From assembly GCA_900470805.1 (NCBI GenBank), contig UCCA01000005.1, forward strand, positions 1-64,000: a stretch of DNA of 64,000 nucleotides. Reading direction: 5' to 3'. This DNA comes from Hyphomicrobiales bacterium. Lineage in GTDB: Bacteria; Pseudomonadota; Alphaproteobacteria; Rhizobiales; Rhizobiaceae. The position numbers were made by a program, and so were the translations under genes. The notes under the pieces were generated by a model, which did no database searches, had not been told where the DNA came from, and was given only the letters and a program-made list of their open reading frames with translations. Every line of letters begins with the position of its first letter. Positions within the stretch are counted from its first letter, which is position 1. This document shows, one piece after another, positions 17,633-24,975 of this stretch.

Positions 17633-17781
17633 ACCCTAATCTATTTAGAACATCCACAAGAGCTGATCTGCCGACTATCAACCGCGCGGCGTAAGCTCAG
17701 TACCGGCCGTTGTGATCAACGAGCGCTATCTGATCTCCGGTAGGCAGCCACCTGAAGCATTCGAGCAAGCATTTCGCGACT

Positions 17782-17810
17782 GCCCCGGTTGTCGGGGCGT
17801 CAGGTGCCCC
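17782..17810. repeat. Alternating GCCCC/GGGGC/GCCCC hairpins
   Basis: GCCCC (17782-17786), GGGGC (17794-17798) and GCCCC (17806-17810) are equally spaced by seven bases, so the middle block can pair with either neighbour. This gives two mutually exclusive small hairpins upstream of the truncated response-regulator gene. A regulatory role is speculative. Confidence 0.35.
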
Positions 17811-17834
17811 GTCTGTAGGTGGACGATGAGGTTC

Positions 17835-17893
17835 GACCATTGCAGCAGCATTACTCGCCATCTTTTAATCCTCGTAATGCTGCTGCAATGGTC
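17835..17893. repeat. Perfect 20-bp inverted repeat with 19-base loop
   Basis: The arm at 17835-17854 (contains CCATTGCAGCAGCATTAC) is perfectly complementary to 17874-17893. It ends 37 bases before the ATG of the truncated response regulator. It is not GC-rich and has no T-run, so it is not a standard terminator. It could be the operator of the lost regulator, an end of a small element or a leader structure. Confidence 0.6.
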
Positions 17894-17929
17894 TCGGGGA
17901 TACTGCTTCCAGGTGGATGCGGAGCTACG

Positions 17930-18241
17930 ATGAGACTTCTATTGATCGAGGACGAAAGGGAGCTGGCGAATACCTTTTCGGCTGCGCTTTCAAAGCATGG
18001 GATCGTTACAGATCACACGATGTATCTCGCCAGTGCTCATGAACTGGTTCTTCAAAATAATTACGATGCCATTTTTCTCGATCGGCGTCTGCCGGATGGA
18101 GAAGGACTGACACTCATCCCGAAGCTAAGACGTGCAGGCAATCATAAGCCCGTCATTGTGCTGACTGCCAGAAATGAGCCGATGGAACGGGTTGCTGGTC
18201 TCGATACTGGCGCCGATGAGCGGACTGCGCCGGACAGATAG
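17930..18241 (+). pseudogene. OmpR-type response regulator truncated within its receiver domain
   Basis: Starting at ATG 17930 (GGAG at 17921-17924), the product reads MRLLLIEDERELANTF with the acidic pair, the phosphoacceptor Asp51 in FLDRRLPDGEG and the Thr/Ser switch in IVLTAR. The receiver stops being recognisable after GLDTGAD (base 18217). The next residues, normally DYLVKPF and a winged-helix effector domain, are replaced by ERTAPDR and a stop. The switch lysine and the DNA-binding domain are missing, so the gene is inactivated. The break coincides with the end of an unrelated fragment on the other strand. Confidence 0.75.
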
Positions 18242-18405
18242 GCATCGGACATCTGCCAGGAGCCATTGGACGGATCGCGGAAGATTGTCTCCCCCAGTTC
18301 GCCGATGACATCGTCGACGTCGCGGTGCAGCACCTCGGCAATATGATCGGGATCGACATGGCCTCGTTCGTTCAAAACGACAGCGAGCGCATCTGATGCC
18401 GAGGT
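18217..18405 (-). pseudogene. Fragment of a plasmid-type DNA methylase/helicase fusion protein
   Basis: The minus strand reads DALAVVLNERGHVDPDHIAE, then VDDVIGELGETIFRDP and GSWQMSDAYLSGAVR. This resembles an internal section of the very large methylase/SNF2-helicase proteins found on rhizobial plasmids and integrative elements (family recalled from memory, so moderate certainty). It has about 60 residues with no start or stop of its own, and abuts the truncated receiver at 18217 and a PAS fragment at about 18407. Confidence 0.45.
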
Positions 18406-18406
18406 G

Positions 18407-18640
18407 ATCACTGGCGCGGGCGGCGGCGCGAGCGTCCGGGTCGTTGGCATCATCAGGAAAAACATCGAACAGCGGTTTTCCAATCTGCTCTTCGCGCGCA
18501 GTGCCGGTGACCCGAAGGCGCGCCTCGTTCGCCGCCATGATTTTCCAATTGGGAGGAGCGAGGACGAGCAGTGGTGTCGGAGATGCATCAAACAGCGCCC
18601 GAAACGGGACGTCGTGCATTCCGGGCACCTGTCCAACCAT
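18407..18640 (-). pseudogene. PAS-domain sensor protein, N-terminal fragment
   Basis: The minus strand encodes FRALFDASPTPLLVLAPPNW and KIMAANEARLRVTGTAREEQ with IGKPLFDVFPDD, the first half of a PAS domain as found at the N-terminus of HWE-type histidine kinases. It is cut off after DARAAARAS by fusion to the methylase/helicase fragment. It is close to the intact HWE kinase gene at 18890 but is not a copy of it. Confidence 0.6.
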
Positions 18641-18889
18641 TTTCTTCAACCTTCTTATCGCGATGCTTCGGCAAAAAGCTACCTTCAGCCGGTCGCGAGT
18701 GAAGCACTTTCTCATCAAGACGTCGACGGAAAGCGCCTCTCAATGCCGTAATAACTCGTCGACTGCGGCCGCATGTTGCCGGCCAGCCGTCTGCGAGCGT
18801 GCTAATGAGCAGTTTCAAGGCCCTAGAGAGTTGGCATCGACATCCCGGGCTCTCCCAGGCACGTTAAGCCTGGGTTGAACCTAACTCCC

Positions 18890-19993
18890 TTAGAAGTCGG
18901 TCGCGTCCGCCCTCTTGAAAAAGATCGTAACAGCCATCCCCATGCCCGGATCAGTCTGGACGTCGATCTCCGCCTTGGCATTGTGCCGAACTGACTGCAC
19001 GATCATTGCGCTTAGCTTGCCTCTCCGGGGCCACTCGGCCTTGTCGGAAAGTCCGACGCCATCGTCTGCGACGAGGACCTTGCAACCTTCCTCATCCACC
19101 GTGCAGCGAACCTTGATTTCACCGCCCTCGCGACCGACAAAGGCATGTTTAAAGGCGTTGGTCATCAGCTCGTTGATCACCAGGCCTACGGGCATCGCAA
19201 CGTTGACCGAGACCGGCCAGGTATCGACTTTCATGTCCAACCGTATGCCCTCAATGGCATGGGCGGCCATGACCGACGAAGCGATCTGGCTGACGTAGAT
19301 CCCAAGATCGACGGTCTCGGCCTCGCTGCCGTCATAGAGCGAACGGTAAAGAATAGACAGCGCTTCTATACGGCCGGCGAGTCTGTTGAAACTCTCGCCT
19401 TCCTCAGGCAGTTGCGCGTTACGAGCCTCCATGCGGATCAAGGCCGTGATCATCTGAAGGTTGTTTTTGACCCGATGCTGAAGCTCCCTTAGCAGTGTGT
19501 CTTTTTCGACCAGCGCCTCTGTCAGGGCTGCGGCATCATTTGTGCCACTCCGGCTGGACATTGCAAGCAGCCTGAACAGTGGCCTGCCGGCGTCATCGAC
19601 GATCGTATTCGACCAGGCATCGACCACATATTTTTCGGTCCCTTTGGAGATCGTGAACACGCCCAGATACTCTTCCTTCCCCACTAAAACGTCGGCAAGT
19701 TGGGGGCCATCGACAAGAGGTGCCCCATACGGCAGCACGGACCATGGTTTGCCTTGCAGATCGTCCCCCGAAAGGCCGGTGAGACGCTCGAACTCGATGT
19801 TTCCGTAAACAAGGCGCTCGTCGTCACCTAATTCGGCGACAGCGACCGCGAACGGGACGTTGTCGAGAAATTGACGAAACCTGTCGTCATCCAGCGCTTC
19901 CGCCAAATGCGGAAGGTCGGACATAGACGCTGGAACGGGATTGTGATCAGGATTGGTCATCGGTATCCACGATATGGCATGCGCGGAGTGCAT
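18890..19993 (-). CDS. PAS-containing HWE/HisKA_2-type sensor histidine kinase
   Basis: The soluble 367-residue kinase has a PAS domain (about residues 38-148: FLDNVPFAVAVAEL, YGNIEFERLTG, GKPWSVL), a HisKA_2 dimerisation box LLRELQHRVKNNLQMI with phosphoacceptor His173, and an ATPase domain with N-box VINELMTNAFKHA and ADDGVGL. This architecture is typical of alphaproteobacterial light or stress kinases. A flavin-binding NCRFLQ (LOV) motif is not present. ATG 19960 is an alternative start; neither start has a clear ribosome-binding site. The neighbouring single-domain response regulator (20033-20395), transcribed the same way, is the obvious partner. Confidence 0.85.
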   Translation of the reverse strand: MHSAHAISWIPMTNPDHNPVPASMSDLPHLAEALDDDRFRQFLDNVPFAVAVAELGDDERLVYGNIEFERLTGLSGDDLQGKPWSVLPYGAPLVDGPQLADVLVGKEEYLGVFTISKGTEKYVVDAWSNTIVDDAGRPLFRLLAMSSRSGTNDAAALTEALVEKDTLLRELQHRVKNNLQMITALIRMEARNAQLPEEGESFNRLAGRIEALSILYRSLYDGSEAETVDLGIYVSQIASSVMAAHAIEGIRLDMKVDTWPVSVNVAMPVGLVINELMTNAFKHAFVGREGGEIKVRCTVDEEGCKVLVADDGVGLSDKAEWPRRGKLSAMIVQSVRHNAKAEIDVQTDPGMGMAVTIFFKRADATDF

Positions 19994-20032
19994 ACCATGG
20001 CAATCGAAGTAACCACTACAAAAATTTACAGC

Positions 20033-20395
20033 CTAAGACGTTGTCAACCGAGTTAAGGCTCCGATGAGCAGTCTATGCGTGTAGGGTTTAGGGAAGAACA
20101 AAGCGCGCCCTGGCATGTTTGCTGCATTCAGCCTTTGTTTGCCAGACGTGATGAAAATATCGATGGGCGGCCAGCGGGTCCGGACGAGCCACGCAAGCTT
20201 CAATCCGTCGAGCTCGCCCGGCATGTCGATGTCCGTAAAAATCGCACGAATTGACGTATTCATGTTGAGATGAACCAATGCCTCTTCGGCATTGCCTGCT
20301 TCAAGGACAAGGAAACCGGCGTCGTGCAAATCGTCCGCTACCGCCATCCGGATCAATGGTTCGTCTTCAATGACGAGGACAGTTATCTGCGGCAT
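20033..20395 (-). CDS. Single-domain response regulator (CheY/FixL-partner type)
   Basis: The 120-residue protein is a stand-alone receiver: acidic pocket E10-D11, phosphoacceptor Asp55 in FTDIDMPG, Ser84 switch in FITSGK and Lys103 in FPKPY. There is no output domain, so it acts by protein contact or as a phosphate sink. It lies 39 bp upstream of the HWE kinase on the same strand and probably forms a two-gene operon. The upstream region holds two perfect palindromes (20439-20469). Confidence 0.85.
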   Translation of the reverse strand: MPQITVLVIEDEPLIRMAVADDLHDAGFLVLEAGNAEEALVHLNMNTSIRAIFTDIDMPGELDGLKLAWLVRTRWPPIDIFITSGKQRLNAANMPGRALFFPKPYTHRLLIGALTRLTTS

Positions 20396-20438
20396 TGCAA
20401 CACCATTTCAACATGCTCCGCGTCGAAGCTCCAAGCCC

Positions 20439-20469
20439 GGGAACATGTTCCCTTCGAAGGTAACCTTCG
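20439..20469. promoter_or_regulatory. Two adjacent palindromes upstream of the response-regulator operon
   Basis: GGGAACATGTTCCC (20439-20452) is a perfect 14-bp palindrome, and CGAAGGTAACCTTCG (20455-20469) is a second palindrome two bases away. Both arms of the first contain GGAAC, the -35 element of alphaproteobacterial general-stress (EcfG) promoters, but no matching GTT -10 element occurs at 16-17 bases, so a repressor-type site is equally likely. Confidence 0.4.
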
Positions 20470-20930
20470 TGGGGAGGTGGCGGCGAGGGCTCGTCTACGC
20501 CCGAAATCGACAGAGTTGTTGGGCGGTAGGAAATGAACGCTTTCTCTGCCGCTGGCATCGATCCAGCTGAAATCGGCAGGCGCCAGGGACAAGCCAGTAA
20601 AATCGGTTACACCTACCGTCGTGCGATCGGCAATACTGCTCTGGAAATTAAGGTCCGTATGAGTCTCAGTCTCTAGACCTGTTCATCGGCTTCGTATCGA
20701 AGTTGCTTGCGCCATTTCTGAACGAATTGGTGAGGCCCGCGCTTGTCAAAGCGATTTCCTGCCTCAATGGGATCTGGCGGGTCCCGGCATAACGCGCGGA
20801 AGCCGTGCTTTTGCCTCGATCAACGGGAATGTAGATCGAGAACGCGTCGGGATCATAAGCTGGCAGATGTTGAGGTCTACTAGCGCGCGCCGGCCGGCCG
20901 CCGCTAGCCCCGGTAGGGGCTAAGCATCGA
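20470..20930. other. Non-coding stretch between response-regulator and MarR genes
   Basis: I found no recognisable protein on either strand. A 7-bp stem (TAGCCCC, loop GGTA, GGGGCTA) at 20905-20922 lies just beyond the MarR stop and may mark its transcript end, although no T-run follows. Confidence 0.35.
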
Positions 20931-21371
20931 TCAATCGAGCGCCGATGCTTTTAATGCGACCGAAAATTCACTGAGGAACTGCAGGATGACGTCGAACTCC
21001 TCAGCCGTATAGCGCCCGAACAGGCTCTTCACCCGGTCGCCATGCACCGCATAGGCTTCATAGACCACTTTCGACGCATCCGGTACGGCGCGGAGCGTCC
21101 AGCGACGCCGATCCGCCTGGTCCTGCTCACGCACCAGATATTGTTTAGCGACGAGTCGTTCGACCAGGCCACTCAGCGTGGCCGCCGTAAGACCCGTTTC
21201 CGAGGCTAGATCGGCGGCGGTCATTGGACCGAGCATCTCCACCAGGCGAAAGCACTTTAGTTCGGTGGCCGAGAGGCCGAGCTTCCGGGCGACGGCATCT
21301 TGGAACAGGACCAGGCGGGCCGCAAAAAGCTGTGCCGCGGGCACGTATCGATTCATTCGGTCGCTTGACAT
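20931..21371 (-). CDS. MarR-family transcriptional regulator
   Basis: The 146-residue protein has the MarR winged helix: LGLSATELKCFRLVEMLGPM, the recognition helix TGLTAATLSGLVERLV and the wing DQADRRRWTL (the conserved D-x-R-x-x-x-L). MarR dimers repress nearby genes and release DNA on binding phenolic or aromatic ligands. It is divergent from the muconolactone-isomerase-like gene, with an AT-rich 110-bp intergenic region that contains a palindrome. Confidence 0.87.
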   Translation of the reverse strand: MSSDRMNRYVPAAQLFAARLVLFQDAVARKLGLSATELKCFRLVEMLGPMTAADLASETGLTAATLSGLVERLVAKQYLVREQDQADRRRWTLRAVPDASKVVYEAYAVHGDRVKSLFGRYTAEEFDVILQFLSEFSVALKASALD

Positions 21372-21400
21372 CTCATCCTATTAGTTAAATAATCGAACCA

Positions 21401-21413
21401 TTAGATATTCTAA
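21401..21413. promoter_or_regulatory. Candidate MarR operator
   Basis: TTAGATATTCTAA, a perfect 13-bp palindrome in an AT-rich stretch, lies between the divergent MarR gene (start 21371) and the next gene (start 21484). Its position and shape fit MarR operators, which are AT-rich inverted repeats near the -10 region. Confidence 0.45.
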
Positions 21414-21483
21414 ATGACTTTTGCGGCGTCGTCCAGCGGGGCAGTGCGTGCGCATCAGATGTAACGATCAGGAGATCGCCGCC

Positions 21484-21765
21484 TTGCTCTACGCCCTCAT
21501 TGGACGACCGACTCCCATGTTCACCGACGCCGATCCCCTGAAACTCGACAAGGTCTTGCAGGCAGAGCAGGCCAAGACGGCGGAGTATCAGGCTCGCGGC
21601 GCCCTTCGCCAATTGTGGCTGTTTGCGGACCAAGGAGGCGCCGTGCTGCTCTGCGAAACCGAGACGGACGAGGGCGCACAGGCGATCAGCGTCAGCTACC
21701 CCATGGTTCAGGCAGGCTACATCACCCACGAAATCCACGCGTTGCAGCCCGGCCTCTTCGCCTAG
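21484..21765 (+). CDS. Muconolactone-isomerase-like small protein
   Basis: The 93-residue product reads LYALIGRPTPMFTDADPLKL, then AEYQARGALRQLWLFADQGG and AVLLCE with a C-terminal YPMVQAG and IHALQPG. This pattern (E....Y..G.lrq.W...D..GA.lv.E ... lP.vqaG) fits the ferredoxin-like muconolactone delta-isomerase/YCII-like superfamily. I prefer TTG 21484, preceded by AGGAG at 21469-21473, over upstream codons because it begins at the conserved LIGRPTP strand. The catalytic role is uncertain. It heads a run with a dienelactone-hydrolase-like gene, which supports an aromatic ring-cleavage theme. Confidence 0.6.
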   Translation: MLYALIGRPTPMFTDADPLKLDKVLQAEQAKTAEYQARGALRQLWLFADQGGAVLLCETETDEGAQAISVSYPMVQAGYITHEIHALQPGLFA

Positions 21766-21852
21766 CAGCGCTACGGCGAAGCCGGCTGATTAGCCCGCCG
21801 CATCGCGACATAGACTACTCCATACCGACATCATCAGATCCACGGAGATTCC

Positions 21853-22551
21853 ATGACCTACTCGACCACCGTTCCTGCACCCGACGGCAAAGGTGAATTC
21901 GCGATCTATGTTGCTGAGCCGGCAACAGAGCCAAAGGCCGCCATCATCGTCGTTCAGCAGATCTTTGGCGTCAACGCCGACATCCAGCGCAAGTGCGACC
22001 TGCTCGCGCAGGAGGGCTATCTTGCTGTGGCTCCTGACATGTTCTGGCGCATGGAGCCGGGCCTGCAGCTGGACGCAGACGCTTCTTCGTCCTGGGATCG
22101 CGGCGTCGCGCTGGTGATCCGTTTCGACACCGATACGGGTGTCCGTGACGTCCAGGCCACCATCGACAAGGCGCGTGCATTGGTCGGAGGCAGAAAGGTC
22201 GGGTTGGTCGGTTTTTGTCTGGGCGGGCGTATGGCGGCGTTCGCGGCCGCGCGCACCGACATCGATGCCTCGGTCGGCTATTACGGCGTGCAGGTCGAGA
22301 AGATGCTAGCGGAGAAGGACACCCTTGCCAAGCCGCTGATGCTCCACATTGCCGAAATCGATCCGAACGTCAGCGCCGCCATTCAGGGTGAGATCCATCG
22401 CGCTCTCGATGACCACGCAAAGGTCACGCTGCACGATTATCCCGGCGAGCATCACGGCTTCGCCGAAACCTTCGGCGTGCGCCGATCTGAGCTAGCGGCA
22501 CGCGAGGCGGATGCGCGAACGATGGCCTTCTTCGCTGAACATCTCGCCTGA
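21853..22551 (+). CDS. Dienelactone hydrolase family protein with altered active site
   Basis: The 232-residue alpha/beta hydrolase has nucleophile Cys122 in GFCLGG, Asp170 in HIAEIDPN and His200/201 in YPGEHHGF, the Cys-Asp-His triad of dienelactone hydrolases. In the well-studied enzyme a Glu36 in the Q-E-I-F-G-V motif helps activate the Cys; here the motif is QQIFGVN (Gln36). Dienelactone hydrolases open the lactone formed in chlorocatechol degradation to maleylacetate. The changed residue suggests another ester or lactone substrate. It follows the isomerase-like gene by 87 bp. Confidence 0.85.
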   Translation: MTYSTTVPAPDGKGEFAIYVAEPATEPKAAIIVVQQIFGVNADIQRKCDLLAQEGYLAVAPDMFWRMEPGLQLDADASSSWDRGVALVIRFDTDTGVRDVQATIDKARALVGGRKVGLVGFCLGGRMAAFAAARTDIDASVGYYGVQVEKMLAEKDTLAKPLMLHIAEIDPNVSAAIQGEIHRALDDHAKVTLHDYPGEHHGFAETFGVRRSELAAREADARTMAFFAEHLA

Positions 22552-22588
22552 TGATAACAGCAGACCCTCTTCAAGATTGGATCGGACA

Positions 22589-23569
22589 ATGAAGATCATC
22601 GCACTGGAAGAGCATGTCGTGCCCCGCAAAATCAGCGAGGCGTGGGCCGACACCGCGGACCGGCAGGATGTCAGCGTGACGTTCAACCGCTACGGCTATA
22701 CCGCGAAGCTGGAAGATGTCGGAGAAGGCCGCTTGGCGGCAATGACGGAGAGCGGCGTCGACGTTCAGGTTCTTTCGCTGCCGGCGCCGGGCCTGCAGAA
22801 CTTCGATCCGAGCGAGGCGGTTCCGCTCGCCGCAGACGTCAACGACATGATCGCCGCAACGGTCCGAGGCTCCGAGGGTCGGTTCGAAGGTTTTGCGACG
22901 CTCCCTGCCCCCGATCCCGCCGGAGCCGCCCGCGAGCTGCAGCGCGCCGTTAGTACCCTCGGCCTCAAGGGTGCCCTTCTCAACGGACGGGTACGAGGTC
23001 GCAGCATGGACGATCGCGTCTTCGATCCGATCTATGAAGCCGCTGCCGCGCTGCGCGTACCGCTTTACCTTCACCCGCAAATGCCGTCCCAGCCGGTTCG
23101 CGACGCCTATTATTCAGGTTTCAGCGAGCAGGCCGACATCATGTTCGCCATGGGTGCGATCGGATGGCATTACGAGTTGGGCATCCAACTTGTCCGCATG
23201 GTTTTGGCCAGCGTCTTCGACCGGCACCCCGATCTCCAGGTCATCGTCGGCCATTGGGGCGAGGTCGTGCTGTTCTACCTCGACCGCATGGAGATGCTCG
23301 ACAAGGCGGGGCTCGGTCTTGAACGGCCTCTCAAGGCGTATTTTCGCGAGAATGTGCACTATACGCCAAGCGGCATCTTCAGCCATGACTATCTCGCATG
23401 GACAATCCGCACGGTCGGCGTCGATCGCATCATGTTCTCTCAGGACTATCCCTATCAGTTCGCCGGATCAGGCGGGGCTAGACAGTTCTTGGAGGACGCA
23501 GCGATTTCGCGCGAGCACAAGGTGAAGATCGCGCATGGAAATTGGGAGCGGCTAATCGATCCAACATGA
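22589..23569 (+). CDS. Amidohydrolase-fold decarboxylase (ACMSD/gamma-resorcylate type)
   Basis: The 326-residue protein starts MKIIALEEHVVP (the metal-binding E-x-H start) and has YLHPQMPS, IVGHWGEVVLFYLDRM and FSQDYPYQF. These supply the His, His/Glu and Asp ligands of ACMSD-like amidohydrolases (gamma-resorcylate and salicylate decarboxylases). ATG 22589 is 37 bp after the hydrolase stop. The group removes CO2 from hydroxybenzoates, consistent with the preceding ring-cleavage-like genes, but the substrate cannot be read from sequence. Confidence 0.85.
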   Translation: MKIIALEEHVVPRKISEAWADTADRQDVSVTFNRYGYTAKLEDVGEGRLAAMTESGVDVQVLSLPAPGLQNFDPSEAVPLAADVNDMIAATVRGSEGRFEGFATLPAPDPAGAARELQRAVSTLGLKGALLNGRVRGRSMDDRVFDPIYEAAAALRVPLYLHPQMPSQPVRDAYYSGFSEQADIMFAMGAIGWHYELGIQLVRMVLASVFDRHPDLQVIVGHWGEVVLFYLDRMEMLDKAGLGLERPLKAYFRENVHYTPSGIFSHDYLAWTIRTVGVDRIMFSQDYPYQFAGSGGARQFLEDAAISREHKVKIAHGNWERLIDPT

Positions 23570-23606
23570 TCTCCGAAGGTCGAGCCTAGAGAGTGGCAGC
23601 CTCAAG

Positions 23607-23925
23607 CCATTGACGGACGAACCCCGACATAGATGGATCGCAGCGGCATTGGTCAATGACCCTTCCAATCGAAGCATGATAGCCCAATGGGCAGCGCCAG
23701 TGGCACTGAGCGAAAATACGCTGGTCGCCTCGTTCAACAGGAAACCGCCTGACCTTCGGGCGTTGGCGGTAGCAACTACAGTTGATCGTCGCGCTGAGGA
23801 GCCTTGCTGCCGGCGCGCCAGCAGAGTATCGGGCGACTTCGGATATGAATTGGTGCCGGCATTCATCACGACGTTCAAGAAAGTGCTCGGAACATCGCCG
23901 GCCAGTAATCATGGAGGGACACTGT
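23607..23925 (+). pseudogene. AraC-type regulator C-terminal domain, frameshifted
   Basis: One frame gives RHRWIAAALVNDPSNRSMIA and LSENTLVASFNR, the first helix-turn-helix of AraC proteins. A shift near 23740 moves to LTFGRWR, a stop, then QLQLIVALRSLAAGAP. A last shift near 23830 returns GDFGYELVPAFITTFKKVLG followed by TSPA, the second helix-turn-helix. Two shifts and one nonsense codon show that it is dead. No ligand-binding half is visible upstream, where the amidohydrolase gene ends. Confidence 0.65.
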
Positions 23926-24844
23926 TACAGGCCTGCAGGTCGGGCTTCGCGATAGCTATTCGTGCCTCCTCAGCAAGCCAGTCGACGAAGCCGGCAACCA
24001 AGCTTGCAGTCTCGGCGTGCCGCGGAACGACGGCCACATAACCTGTCCGCGGGACCTGGATGTCGGGAAGCGGCGTCATCAGCCTACCGTTGCTGATATC
24101 GATGTCCAGCATTGGCAACGGACCTATCCCGATGCCAAGCCCGTCTTCGACCGCCTGGCGCGTTACGTGGAAGCGGTCAAAGGTCTGGCGTGGGGCGCCT
24201 GCAGGGTGCTGGAGCCCTGCCGCGTCCAGCCAGTTTGCCCAGTCACCGGCACGGGTTTCGCTAGAAAGCAGAGTGTGACCCGCAATGTCGGCTGGTTTGA
24301 GGATCGGTTGACGCGCGAAGAGTGCGGGGCTCATGATCAGCGTGTCGACATCTTCTAGTACCGGAACGATGCGATGCGCAGGCCACACATCTTCGCGGAC
24401 AACGCCGCGCCGGATCGACACATCGACGCCGCCGCGCAACTCTTCAACGACACAGGAAACCGTGGTGATCGTGACTTCGACATGCGGGTGATCAGCGTGG
24501 TAACGGCCAAGCCGCGGGATCAGCCAGCGCATCGCTAGGCTCGTCGGAGCGCTTACACGCAGTATGCGTCGCACACCGGGCCGCCCGCAAGCTTCCGCCG
24601 CAACAGCGAGTCGATCGAAGGAAAGACCGACCTCCGCGGCGAATATTCGCGCCGCCGGCGTTGCGACCATACGTCGGCCATCCTTCATGAAGAGCTTTTG
24701 TCCTAGCCAGCCTTCAAGCGCCGAGATCTGACGGCTCACCGCCCCGTGGGTCAGACCGAGTTCAAGTCCCGCCTCGGCATAGCTACCTGTGCGGGCGGCG
24801 ACTTCGAAGATCCGAAGGGCGTTTAGCGGAGGAAGACGACGCAT
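23909..24844 (-). CDS. LysR-family transcriptional regulator (GcvA-like)
   Basis: The 311-residue protein starts MRRLPPLNALRIFEVAARTG, with the helix-turn-helix LGLTHGAVSRQISALEGWLG, and continues with a GcvA-type effector domain (RILRVSAPTSLAMRWLIPRL, VEVTITT, DVSIRRG). I chose ATG 24844 because the family begins M-x-x-LPPLNALR; upstream in-frame codons would add an unrelated hydrophobic stretch. It is divergent from the MFS transporter at 24976 and probably controls it through the repeats at 24855-24886. Confidence 0.87.
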   Translation of the reverse strand: MRRLPPLNALRIFEVAARTGSYAEAGLELGLTHGAVSRQISALEGWLGQKLFMKDGRRMVATPAARIFAAEVGLSFDRLAVAAEACGRPGVRRILRVSAPTSLAMRWLIPRLGRYHADHPHVEVTITTVSCVVEELRGGVDVSIRRGVVREDVWPAHRIVPVLEDVDTLIMSPALFARQPILKPADIAGHTLLSSETRAGDWANWLDAAGLQHPAGAPRQTFDRFHVTRQAVEDGLGIGIGPLPMLDIDISNGRLMTPLPDIQVPRTGYVAVVPRHAETASLVAGFVDWLAEEARIAIAKPDLQACNSVPP

Positions 24845-24854
24845 TGGACGACCC

Positions 24855-24886
24855 GTGAGCAAAACGAACAATACTGGTGAGCAAAA
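24855..24886. promoter_or_regulatory. Direct repeats in the LysR/MFS divergent promoter
   Basis: GTGAGCAAAA occurs at 24855-24864 and again at 24877-24886, 22 bp apart (two helical turns). The second copy continues into GCTTAC and forms an imperfect dyad. Spacing on one DNA face fits tandem LysR contacts. Confidence 0.4.
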
Positions 24887-24975
24887 GCTTACTAGTCCAC
24901 AAAATATCACACGTATAGAGTTAGCCGTAGATCAATCACTCCCAGCATGCACATGTCCGCGATGCCGTGCCAAAT

